Positions 40,370 through 47,811 of a stretch of 64,000 nucleotides of DNA are shown here, in pieces. The translations under genes and the position numbers were made by a program. This DNA comes from Bradyrhizobium sp. CCGUVB1N3 (lineage in GTDB: Bacteria > Pseudomonadota > Alphaproteobacteria > Rhizobiales > Xanthobacteraceae): assembly GCF_024199925.1 (NCBI RefSeq), contig NZ_JANADR010000002.1:186001-250000 (forward strand), in the 5' to 3' direction. The notes under the pieces were generated by a model. The model had not been told where the DNA came from and made no database searches. It worked only from the letters and a program-made list of their open reading frames with translations. Every line of letters starts with the position of its first letter. The first letter of the stretch is position 1.

Positions 40370-40612
40370 ATGAAGCAGAAATCCGGACCGGGCAAAGCGC
40401 CGGCAGAACAGGTACTGAAAGACATTCGGCGGCAGACCCGCCGGCACTATTCGGCGGAAGAGAAGATCCGCATCGTGTTGGAAGGATTGCGCGGCGAGGA
40501 GAACATCTCCGAGCTGTGTCGCCGCGAGGGCATTGCCGCCTCGATGTATTACGGCTGGTCCAAGGAGTTCCTCGAGGCCGGTAAGCGTCGCCTGGCGCCG
40601 TCATCGGACGAA
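40370..40612 (+). pseudogene. second-type IS3-family OrfA, 3'-truncated
   Basis: MKQKSGPGKAPAEQVLKDIR, RRHYSAEEKIRIVLEGLRGE and ELCRREGIAASMYYGWSKEF: a helix-turn-helix OrfA distinct from the other IS3. It breaks at about 40612 (after KRRLAPSSDEY), where an IS110 fragment begins. The element's left tip is near 40307 (TGTGAGACAAATTGAATGG). Confidence 0.75.
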
Positions 40613-40623
40613 TACGTTGATCT

Positions 40624-40708
40624 TGGCTCTTCAGTCCCACAAAGTGCATCGTCGGCCGCGTCGCAGCCTCCGCGATCCCCTCAGCGGCGGCGGCGGCGGC
40701 GGCGGCGG
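40624..40708 (-). pseudogene. IS110 fragment ending in a CGG repeat
   Basis: Minus-strand frame EGIAEAATRPTMHFVGLKSQ, characteristic of IS110 transposases (usual context DAADAEGIAEAATRPT). Upstream of it in that frame an uninterrupted run of (CGG/GCC) triplets encodes polyalanine and ends exactly at the left-border-like sequence at 40709. Confidence 0.65.
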
Positions 40709-40733
40709 CGGCAGGATATATTGTGATGTAAAC
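40709..40733 (+). other. T-DNA left-border-like 25-mer
   Basis: CGGCAGGATATATTGTGATG followed by TAAAC. From memory it differs at two positions from the nopaline Ti left border (TGGCAGGATATATTGTGGTG + TAAAC): position 1 and position 18. It preserves the conserved GGCAGGATATAT core and the GTAAAC end. VirD2 nicks between bases 3 and 4 of the bottom strand of such borders. Confidence 0.75.
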
Positions 40734-40843
40734 GTCGCCTCGGTTTTTGAGCCGCAACTTCCGGACTTGGGCGAAGCCCAAGGCTCGCGCGGAGCGCGAG
40801 CCGGAAGTTGCGGCTCAAAAACCGAGGCGACGTTTACATCACA
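40722..40843. repeat. T-shaped palindrome (43-bp perfect stem, two mini-hairpins)
   Basis: Arms 40722-40764 and 40801-40843 are perfectly complementary over 43 bp. The 36-nt centre contains CTTGGGC-GAA-GCCCAAG (40766-40782) and CTCGCGC-GGA-GCGCGAG (40784-40800), separated by single unpaired bases. In single strands this gives a T with two arms, the topology of a parvovirus terminal repeat. Both loops are of the GCGNAGC kind known as exceptionally stable DNA mini-hairpins. The left arm begins inside the border-like 25-mer. Confidence 0.9.
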
Positions 40844-41240
40844 CATGCTGGCCCCCATTCGCTATCTCTAACGGTTCGCTTATGAAAAGGGCCATTATTC
40901 TGTTCGCTTGCCTAAGAAGCCACTTAACATTTCGCGATGCTGGAAGGTTATGATTCTTCCGGCATTTAAAGCCCCTCATCATTCTAGCTACCATCACAAC
41001 CGCTCGCTCTTCCATCACACCAACGCAGAATTCAACATCTCGGTCTCACCATGTCGTGGGCTCCTCTCAAATTGACACACACCGATTCATCAAATGTCAC
41101 TGTCTAAAATCCGGTCCAATAGGAATGCCCCCAATCGCCAGCACAGGCCACTCTCGCTAATAAAACTCTGATCCCGTTTGGCTCTACTCACAAGCCCAAT
41201 TACCTTCGCCTTGATCTCATTTCCAGTTTCTTCTCTCTCG

Positions 41241-41648
41241 ATGTCGTGGGACGCTGGCGATCCGGTCATTGCTGACGATTTTACCTCGCTGGAGGCCGCC
41301 ATCGCCGACCGCTGGGAATCATACGAAAGCCATCTTGGGTACCGTGTTCAACTCACGTACTTCTATATGAGTGAGGCGGATGCACGTTCATGTGTCCTGA
41401 TTGGCAGCCTTACCGCCGCCGCTACCAAGCTGAAATCGGATACGCATCCGGCTGAGGCGCCGGAGATTTGCATTGATAATGGGTATAGCTGGTTCATTGC
41501 CATCGCCAGCGGCTCGTCCGAGAGTAACATCGACGTTGTGTCTTGGGGGCGCGCGATACGGGAGGACGACGAGGACGAGGACGACAACAACAACGAAGAC
41601 AACAACAACAACAACAACAACGACGACGACAACGACGACGAGGAGTGA
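41241..41648 (+). CDS. unrecognised ORF with eukaryote-like context inside the T-DNA-like segment
   Basis: 135 residues from ATG 41241 (MSWDAGDPVIADDFTSLEAA). The middle is globular-looking (HLGYRVQLTYFYMSEADARS ... DNGYSWFIAIASGSSESNID); the last ~28 residues are Asp/Glu/Asn low complexity encoded by GAC/AAC triplet repeats. There is no Shine-Dalgarno sequence; the leader is CT-rich, and a similar ATGTCGTGG with a CACC context lies upstream at ~41050. A TTG at 41178 would extend it in frame. No homology recognised. It could be a gene for expression in a eukaryotic host, captured foreign DNA, or spurious. Confidence 0.4.
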   Translation: MSWDAGDPVIADDFTSLEAAIADRWESYESHLGYRVQLTYFYMSEADARSCVLIGSLTAAATKLKSDTHPAEAPEICIDNGYSWFIAIASGSSESNIDVVSWGRAIREDDEDEDDNNNEDNNNNNNNDDDNDDEE

Positions 41649-42117
41649 TCAAGTCGCCGTCCGGCCTGGCATTAGGTGGTGTTGTGTTTCGTCTGTCGAT
41701 TGTCTTATACTTTGTAGCTCGCTACGCCTATCATCCTTCACGGCGGCGGGTTTTCTGTATTTGAACTATCAAATGAAATAAGTCAGGCAATTATTAGTAC
41801 GACTGCTGCTCCGTCGTAGCAGCCTTTTCTTTTAATCTCCGTCTTTGCGGTCAATTATCGCGTATGAACATGTAAATGAGCGCCCTCCCAATACGAACAT
41901 ACAAATGCATGCATGTACAAACACAGAAAGGCGGCACAACCAATGAAACTCAAATTCTGCGTTCTTCGGGCAATCGCATAACCACTCTCGACACATCCAT
42001 AATAAACTTGCGACTAACAATAACACTCAACATACAACCCCGACGACCTCCACCCGCAACATCAGCCTCCACGAGCAAGGTTTTCGGCGTCAATCGGTGC
42101 AATGCTTTCCCGACACG

Positions 42118-42417
42118 ATGGCCTCGTTCACAGACCCCGTGGACAAATCAGGTCTTGGACTGCCCAGCGTGTTCGAACCGCCCCTCGAGCTTCCAGAAGG
42201 AGGGCGAGGCCTAATGCTGGGCAGCAGTGGCAGCGGTGGCAGGATATATAGCTTTGTCGCCTTTCTGTGTTTGTGCAGGCGTGCGTTGGTATTGTCGCTC
42301 GTTAGAAATTTAATGGAGTATGGGGACGTTCAGCCAGATGGTCGCCCTGCTCGGCAGGGAGAGCGCGGCCCCACACAACGTGGCGGGGGCGCCTTTTTTT
42401 GCATCGTATCGTACTGA
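42118..42417 (+). CDS. ORF crossing the right border
   Basis: ATG 42118 in the context ACGATGG, then MASFTDPVDKSGLGLPSVFE, PPLELPEGGRGLMLGSSGSG and, through the border itself, GRIYS. The part before the border has coding-like composition; the part after it does not. It may be the 5' end of a gene truncated at the border. No ribosome-binding site and no family. Confidence 0.25.
   Translation: MASFTDPVDKSGLGLPSVFEPPLELPEGGRGLMLGSSGSGGRIYSFVAFLCLCRRALVLSLVRNLMEYGDVQPDGRPARQGERGPTQRGGGAFFCIVSY
42160..42224. repeat. imperfect palindrome beside the right-border-like repeat
   Basis: Outer arms CTGCCCAGC (42160-42168) and GCTGGGCAG (42216-42224) enclose a second hairpin built from CGCCCCTC / GAGGGCG with CTTC-CA-GAAG at its tip. 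A stretch inside (GTTCGAACCGCCCCTC) loosely resembles the left palindrome arm (GTTTTTGAGCCGCAACTT), so the two border-proximal structures may be related. Confidence 0.5.
42237..42261 (+). other. T-DNA right-border-like repeat
   Basis: TGGCAGGATATATAGCTTTG + TCGCC. The first 13 bases match the border core exactly, and GT at positions 20-21 is kept; the last four bases (CGCC) diverge. The start resembles the octopine TL right border (TGGCAGGATATATACC..TTGT). Same orientation as the repeat at 40709. Confidence 0.62.
42255..42280 (+). promoter_or_regulatory. overdrive-like stretch
   Basis: TTTGTCGCCTTTCTGTGTTT followed by GTG lies across and just outside the right-border-like repeat. It resembles the overdrive core (AAGTCGCTGTGTATGTTTGT), the VirC1/VirC2-binding enhancer next to right borders, with gaps. 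Position relative to the border fits; similarity is partial. Confidence 0.4.
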
Positions 42418-42621
42418 ATATTATTCATGGAGAGATGGTGTGACACTCATAGTGAGCAGGGTAACCAGATTTGACCTTGAACGGCCGGCCTCCATGAGGC
42501 GACAGGTCGTGATCATCGTCAGCATGATGGCGGCACGGTCGGCCCCACGCTGGCTGCCAGCGAAGGTCCAGTTGCGTCGCCCCAAAGCGATGCCTCTCAA
42601 TGCGCGTTCAGCGCAATTGTT

Positions 42622-44088
42622 AAAGGGCATGATGTTTTCAGCGCTCAAACCCGGTGGAGAGGACTGGTCGTCCGGACTAGTCTGGCGAAGCCGGGATAGG
42701 GGCGCTGGAGCACGAAACGGTGGCAGGCCGCCATGACCATGAGCTGTGAGCTCGCTTTGTTACTTGGCCGCCCCCTACGACTTGCCCGGCTGCGCTGCGA
42801 GCGCGGATCCGTAGATGTCGTGCAAGCCACTGGCTCCTGAGACAAAGGAGAACCAAGCATGCAAATCGTCGGCATGGACATCCACCGATCGTTCGCCCAG
42901 GTGGCGATCCTGGAGGACGGAACAATAATCCGACAGCTCCGCGTAGATCTCGTCCACGATCGGCTTGTCGCCTTTGCCAAGACACTCAGCCTCGAGGATG
43001 AGGTGGTCATCGAGGTGACGGGCAACAGCGCGGCGGTCGAACGTATTCTGCGCCCGCACGTTAAGCGCGTCGCGGTCGCCAATCCGAGGCTCGTTCGGGC
43101 GATTGCCTATGCGCGAGTCAAAACGGACAAGGTCGATGCTGGGACCCTGGCAAAGTTGCATGCTGCCGGCTTCTTGCCGGAGGTCTGGGTTGCTGACGAG
43201 GATACCTACAGCCGCCGGCGCCAGATGGCCGAGCGCGCTGGCGTCTTGGCGCAGATCATCCGGATTAAAGGACGCATGAAGGCTATCCTGCATGCCAACC
43301 TCATCCCGCCCTACAAAGGCTATCTCTTCGGCAAGCGCGGACAGCATTGGCTGGACAGTCTGCCTCTTCCATCGGAGGAGCGTGCAATGCTCCGGCGTCT
43401 GATCGTGGAACTCGAACGCGTGACGAAGCAACTGTCGGAGATCGACAAAGTCGTGGCCCAACAGGCTCTGGACGATCCACGGGCTCTTAAGCTGATGACG
43501 ATCCCCGGCGTGAGTTCGGTTGTCGCATCGAGTGTACTGGCCTCCATCGGCGACATCGCACGCTTCCCGTCGCCGGATAAGCTCAGCAGCTATTTCGGAT
43601 TGACTCCGCGGGTTCGGCAGTCAGGCGAGCACCCGGCACGGCATGGCCGGATCTCGAAGCAGGGCAACCGTGACGCCCGCAAGATGCTGGTTGAGGCGGC
43701 GTGGTCAGCCAAGACGGCGCCGGGTCCGTTGCGAGCATTCTTCAACCGCACGCAGAAAAAGCACGGGGCGGGGGTCGCAGCCGTCGCGACGGCCCGCAAG
43801 CTCGCAGTCATGATCTGGCACGTCCTGACGACCGGGAAGGACTACGCTTACGCGCGGCCAGCGTTCACGGCGATGAAACTCCGGAAGGTGGCTCTGAAGG
43901 CTGGGGCTCCCCGTGCCTACGGCAAGGCTGGCCCGGGCCGGGACTATTGGATCAAGGAAATCCGCGAACGGGAAGCTGGTTACGTCGCACGCGTCGAGCA
44001 GGCCTACGAACGCATGGTGGCTGCCTGGAAGGAAAAACCAAAAAAAGTTGCCACGAACTGAAGGTAAGGACTTCTCAACACCATCCGT
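42622..44088 (+). mobile_element. IS110-family element inserted in tnpC
   Basis: Boundaries come from rejoining tnpC (…GRICLT | NNCAERALRG…). About 1.47 kb, no obvious terminal inverted repeats or target duplication, as usual for IS110. A 237-bp non-coding left end (42622-42858) precedes the transposase; in this family that region can encode the bridge RNA that specifies target and donor. The minus-strand frame opposite it is not coding. Confidence 0.8.
42859..44061 (+). CDS. IS110-family transposase
   Basis: 400 residues with the DEDD RuvC-like domain (VGMDIHRSFAQVAILEDG, VVIEVTGNSAAVERIL, VKTDKVDAGTLAKLH) and the C-terminal transposase_20 domain (LMTIPGVSSVVASSVLASIG ... GRISKQGNRDARKMLVEAA) including the conserved serine. 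Preceded by GGAG. No disruption seen. Confidence 0.93.
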   Translation: MQIVGMDIHRSFAQVAILEDGTIIRQLRVDLVHDRLVAFAKTLSLEDEVVIEVTGNSAAVERILRPHVKRVAVANPRLVRAIAYARVKTDKVDAGTLAKLHAAGFLPEVWVADEDTYSRRRQMAERAGVLAQIIRIKGRMKAILHANLIPPYKGYLFGKRGQHWLDSLPLPSEERAMLRRLIVELERVTKQLSEIDKVVAQQALDDPRALKLMTIPGVSSVVASSVLASIGDIARFPSPDKLSSYFGLTPRVRQSGEHPARHGRISKQGNRDARKMLVEAAWSAKTAPGPLRAFFNRTQKKHGAGVAAVATARKLAVMIWHVLTTGKDYAYARPAFTAMKLRKVALKAGAPRAYGKAGPGRDYWIKEIREREAGYVARVEQAYERMVAAWKEKPKKVATN

Positions 44089-44147
44089 CGTCAGGCAGAT
44101 TCTACCGTCGTCGAGGAAGCGGGCGAAGTCGTCCCAGCGGCTGAGCA

Positions 44148-46045
44148 GTCGAGTAGCGGAGAAGAATTTCACCTCTCCGCCCTCACGAATCCGGACATGA
44201 AACTCGCGCTTCATCCGGCTTCTATCATCCAGCCGCGGGTCGAATGCCGGCCGTCCACAGGTACATCAGCTTCGGCTCTCGTTTTGCGAGACGTCCGAGC
44301 CAGTGTACTGCTGCGGTCTTTCGGCGTTTGAACCTCTTATATTTCCGCATCACCCATCGCGTGAGCGTCTCGTTGACATGGCGAAGGACGTTGACGCACT
44401 CCGTGCGGTAGTATCGCCCGTAGTAGTTCAGCCATCCCCTCGCCACAGGATCGATCAGCTTGGCAAGGTCTTTCAGCTCCTGGTTATTCCGTGTCGATGC
44501 TATCCGCCATTCGCGGATAGTCTGCCGGATTCCCTTGGCTGCCTTGCGGCTGATGGCCGGCACGAAGCTAACAAACTTCTTACCGCTCCTGTTGCGGGCT
44601 TTTCGCGGCCGGAAGGTATACCCGAGGAAATCGAACGTGATTTGCTCATATCCTCCGCTCCGATTGTTGTCCTTGCAGTAGACGATCCGGGTTTTCTCCG
44701 GGTGGAGTTCTAGACCGCATTCGGCAAGACGTTCTCGGATCGCTTCCAATACGGCTTTGGCCTCCTCCTCACTCCTGCAATGGACGATCGCATCATCGGC
44801 GAATCTTTCGAAACACAGATGTGAGAAGGTCCGCTGCATCCATGCATCGAAACAGTAATGCATGAAGAGATTGGAGAGCACGGGCGAGACAACGGAGCCC
44901 TGAGGGGTTCCCCGTGTTCGCTCGTCACGGGCTCCGTCTTTCCGTTCCACGGGAGCTTGCAGCCACCGCTTGACGTAGAGACGAGCCCAGCCCAATTCCA
45001 CATGGTGGGCTACAGCTTTTTCCATCAGGTCCCATGGAATCGTATCGAAGAATGACTTGATGTCCAGGTCTATGACCCAATCGAATTTCCAGCAGCGCTC
45101 GCGCGCCTTCCCCACTGCGTCGAGCGCAGACCGTCGGGGTCGATAGCCGTAGGAGTCGGGGTGGAAGATTGGCTCCACTTCCTTTTCTATGACCATCTTT
45201 GCGACCGTCTGGGCAACGCGGTCTCCGACGGCGGGAATGCCGAGTTTCCTGACACTCTTGCCGTCAGATTTGGGGATTTCCACGAGACGAACGGGCGGTG
45301 GAAAATACGTCCCCGACGACATGCGATTCCAGACCTTGTAGAGATTCCTCTTCAGATCCTTTTCGAACGCCGCGATAGAGACGCCATCCACGCCCGCAGC
45401 TCCTTGGTTTGCTTTGACCTGTTGCCAGGCTTGCCAAACAAGGTGTTTGGAAATGTCATACGGCTTTGCCTCGGACATCAGCTCCTCCCCTTTTCGGGTT
45501 GGCTGTCGTCGTTGGCCAGATGATCGGGTCCCTTCGCTCTACCCGCATTACCGGGCTTCATCACTACTGCGAACCCGTCCGCCCCTGCGCCGTGCATCGG
45601 TACTCTCCCCTCAGCGGTGCTGCCGCCTTCAGGTTCTCCCTTGTCATCACGACGCAGGTTCCCACGTTCCACGCAAGAGCCTGCCATCAGGATCGCGCCG
45701 CCTTTACACCGGTTGCCACCTGGCCAAAATACAGGCCCTTGCCAGATTTGGTCCCAAGGGAACTACAAGCCCTTGGTTTCGACAACATCTGATCCAATTT
45801 TCGATGCTTCATCGGCGGTTCGTTTCCACTCGCCTTCCTGAGGCTTACCTGACGGGCATGTCGCCCGCTTTTTCCAACAACGCTCACCACCTCGGCCATT
45901 GTGCCGACGCAGCTTGTGGTGGTTTGGACCCTGATCCTGTAATCCGAGTCCGGAGGGCCAACCCCCATCTCTCGCGCAGCAAGGCTACTCGAAGTTTGGG
46001 TTACATTTTCATGTTCTCCCTCGTTCCTTCGCCTTCGTGGCGCAC
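44148..46045 (-). ncRNA. group II intron (ribozyme plus ORF)
   Basis: The 5' end GTGCGCC at 46045 downward is the canonical GUGYG start. Domain V (GCCGGATGAAGCGCGAGTTT ... CATGTCCGG) is at about 44187-44222 and domain VI (GGCGGAGAGG-TGAAA-TTCTTCTCCGC) at about 44156-44181. Ends at 44148 with ...CTCGAC. Removing 44148-46045 restores the tnpC frame (MNY|MLSRWDD), which fixes both splice sites. About 1.9 kb, with the maturase ORF in domain IV. Confidence 0.88.
44225..45478 (-). CDS. ltrA: group II intron reverse transcriptase/maturase
   Basis: 417 residues: reverse transcriptase blocks GVDGVSIAAFEKDLKRNLYK, RKLGIPAVGDRVAQTVAKMV, DLDIKSFFDTIP, GTPQGSVVSPVLSNLFMHY and the catalytic FADDAIVHCRSEEEA, then the maturase domain X (GWLNYYGRYYRTECVNVLRH). 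The H-N-H endonuclease domain is lacking, as in several bacterial classes. The FADD variant replaces the commoner YADD. GGGGAGGAG ribosome-binding site before the ATG. Confidence 0.93.
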   Translation of the reverse strand: MSEAKPYDISKHLVWQAWQQVKANQGAAGVDGVSIAAFEKDLKRNLYKVWNRMSSGTYFPPPVRLVEIPKSDGKSVRKLGIPAVGDRVAQTVAKMVIEKEVEPIFHPDSYGYRPRRSALDAVGKARERCWKFDWVIDLDIKSFFDTIPWDLMEKAVAHHVELGWARLYVKRWLQAPVERKDGARDERTRGTPQGSVVSPVLSNLFMHYCFDAWMQRTFSHLCFERFADDAIVHCRSEEEAKAVLEAIRERLAECGLELHPEKTRIVYCKDNNRSGGYEQITFDFLGYTFRPRKARNRSGKKFVSFVPAISRKAAKGIRQTIREWRIASTRNNQELKDLAKLIDPVARGWLNYYGRYYRTECVNVLRHVNETLTRWVMRKYKRFKRRKTAAVHWLGRLAKREPKLMYLWTAGIRPAAG

Positions 46046-46594
46046 TGTAGTTCATTGGCTTCAGGACCTCGGAAGAACGCGAGAGGGTTTCGCGCTCGCG
46101 CAGCAGCCAGGCGTGCAGTTCGTCGAACAACGGCTTGCTCCTTTCCTGGCGCACGGCACGCCGCTCGGCGGCTGTCATGCCGTTGATCCCACGTTCGATC
46201 TCGAACAAGGCGTCGAGCCGTTTGACGGCCTCCAGCGCGATCGGGGAGATCGGCTTGCCCTTTCCGCCGTCCCGGGCATTCTTCTCGATGTCGGCCAGCT
46301 CGAAGAACCCCCTGCGGGCATGGGCCATGCAGAAGGCGGGCGTGAGCGGCCGGTCCTTCCGCCGCTCGTCGAACAACGGATTGAGACCGCTGTAACAGTC
46401 AGCCTGAAGGATGCCCTGGTACCCAACCAGGTGTTTCTGGGGATGTTAGAGCTGGCCCCGGTTGTTTGGACAGCGCCCCGCGAAAATTAAGTGGATTCCT
46501 GCCGGGTTATGCTGAAGGCGGGGCTTTACGATTTTGCTGTGGCGTCGGGAGGGCGTAAGCCCGACCAGAGCCGCAGCAAAATCGTTGGCGACGA

Positions 46595-47422
46595 TCATGC
46601 GGCCGTCACCATCGTTTGCGCGCCGAAGTAAGCCTCGTCGGGCGTGCGTTCGTCAAGGCTCGAGTGAGGACGTCCTCGGTTGTAGAACGCCAGATATTTG
46701 GAAATCGATGCTCGCGCCTCGAGCACGCTGTCGTAAGCACGCAGATAGACTTCCTCGTATTTGACAGTGCGCCACAGCCGCTCGACGAACACGTTGTCGC
46801 GCCAGGCACCCTTGCCGTCCATGCTGATGGCGATGTTCGCGTCCAGCAGCACGCCGGTGAAGTCGAGGCTGGTGAACTGGCTACCCTGATCCGTGTTGAA
46901 GATCTCGGGCCTGCCGTGCTTCGCCAACGCCTCCTGGAGCGCTTCGACGCAGAATATCGTCTCCATCGTGATCGATACGCGATGGACCAACACCCGTCGG
47001 CTGAACACATCGACGACCGCCGCGAGGTAGACGAATCCACGTCGCATCGGAATGTAGCTGATGTCCATTGCCCAGACCTGGTTCGGCCGCTCGATCTTCA
47101 ATCCGCGCAATAGGTACGGGTAGATCTTGTGGCCCGGTGCGGGCTTGCTCGTGTTCGGACGGCGATAGATCGCCTCGATCCCCATGCGCTTCATCAGCGT
47201 CGCGACGTGGCGGCGGCCAATCTGCATGCCCTCACGCTGCAACAGCGATCGCAGCATGCGCGCCCCTGCGAAGGGATAATCGAGGTGCAGCTCATCGAGC
47301 CGGCGCATCAAGACAAGGTCCTCGGCCGAAACCGGCCGAGGTTCATAGTAAACCGTACTGCGGGCAAGGTTCAGGACCTTCGCCTGGCGCACGACAGACA
47401 GATCATGGTCGCGGTCGATCAT
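46595..47422 (-). CDS. IS3 transposase OrfB (copy B)
   Basis: 275 residues, identical in sequence to OrfB of copy A, with the same DDE residues (MDISYIP, NTDQGSQF, VERLWRTVKYEE). Intact; 4-bp overlap with OrfA. Confidence 0.93.
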   Translation of the reverse strand: MIDRDHDLSVVRQAKVLNLARSTVYYEPRPVSAEDLVLMRRLDELHLDYPFAGARMLRSLLQREGMQIGRRHVATLMKRMGIEAIYRRPNTSKPAPGHKIYPYLLRGLKIERPNQVWAMDISYIPMRRGFVYLAAVVDVFSRRVLVHRVSITMETIFCVEALQEALAKHGRPEIFNTDQGSQFTSLDFTGVLLDANIAISMDGKGAWRDNVFVERLWRTVKYEEVYLRAYDSVLEARASISKYLAFYNRGRPHSSLDERTPDEAYFGAQTMVTAA

Positions 47423-47778
47423 CGCTTTGCGCTCAGCAGGCCCGCCTTGGTGAGCGCGCCGGACAAAAAATCGTTCTCCAACGCAAGCTCGCCGATCTTG
47501 GCATGTAACGCCTTCAAATCGACCGGCGCCTCGGCCGGTCCGTTGTCCTGCCCAAACACTCCGGCGGCGCCTTCCAGGAGTTGGGTCTTCCAGGTCGTGA
47601 TCTGGTTCGGATGGACATCAAACAATTGCGCCAGCTCGGCCAACGTCTTCTCCCCCTTCACGGCCGCCAAAGCCACCTTTGCCTTGAATGCCGGAGAATG
47701 CGTCCGGCGACTCCTCTTCGTCATCTTCGCTCCTGATTCGCGGCAAGAAGCCTCGCCGCTCTCAGGCAGAAAATCCAC
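47419..47778 (-). CDS. IS3 transposase OrfA (copy B)
   Basis: 119 residues, identical to OrfA of copy A (RRTHSPAFKAKVALAAVKGE, TLAELAQLFDVHPNQITTWK). Intact. Confidence 0.92.
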   Translation of the reverse strand: MDFLPESGEASCRESGAKMTKRSRRTHSPAFKAKVALAAVKGEKTLAELAQLFDVHPNQITTWKTQLLEGAAGVFGQDNGPAEAPVDLKALHAKIGELALENDFLSGALTKAGLLSAKR

Positions 47779-47811
47779 TCAAGCTACTGTCCGAATTTGC
47801 GGAGCCAGCTC

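Larger units (their letters stand above)
40709..42261 (+). other. T-DNA-like segment between border repeats
   Basis: About 1.55 kb bounded by two 25-bp border-like direct repeats in the same orientation (40709-40733 and 42237-42261), the layout of a T-DNA (left border first, overdrive-like stretch outside the second). Inside: a T-shaped palindrome, a 135-residue ORF without a ribosome-binding site, low-complexity AAC/GAC repeats, AT-rich stretches and a second ORF that crosses the right border. Composition differs visibly from the GC-rich IS flanks. virD1/D2, virC1/C2, virB and virG are all within 18 kb. Mobilisation is inferred. Confidence 0.65.
42490..46447 (-). pseudogene. IS66 tnpC interrupted by a group II intron and an IS110
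   Basis: Three tnpC pieces on the minus strand can be rejoined. 46447-46046 encodes HLVGYQGILQADCYSGLNPL ... ARRGFFELADIEKNARDGGK ... SEVLKPMNY; 44147-44089 continues MLSRWDDFARFLDDGRICLT; 42621 downward continues NNCAERALRGIALGRRNWTF before decaying at about 42490. The intron occupies 44148-46045 and IS110 42622-44088. The N-terminal half of TnpC was removed by IS3 copy B at 46448. Confidence 0.85.
46448..47811 (-). mobile_element. IS3-family element, copy B
   Basis: Matches copy A at a constant offset of 8251 bp over the whole 1364 bp, same orientation. Flanks are TGTT (left) and TGTA (right), not a perfect duplication, suggesting that the flanks were rearranged after insertion. It has replaced the 5' half of the IS66 tnpC. 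Confidence 0.93.

Noticed and set aside
40221..40781. 186-codon minus-strand ORF across the CGG repeat and left border
   Set aside because: Composite of antisense IS3 sequence, an IS110 scrap and palindrome sequence; not a gene.
41540..41650. CRISPR-like or satellite array
   Set aside because: The repeats are simple GAC/AAC triplets coding for Asp/Asn, with no spacers; no CRISPR array exists in the window.
41876..42214. 112-codon ORF inside the T-DNA-like segment
   Set aside because: Starts in AT-rich non-coding-looking sequence and has poor composition; no support.
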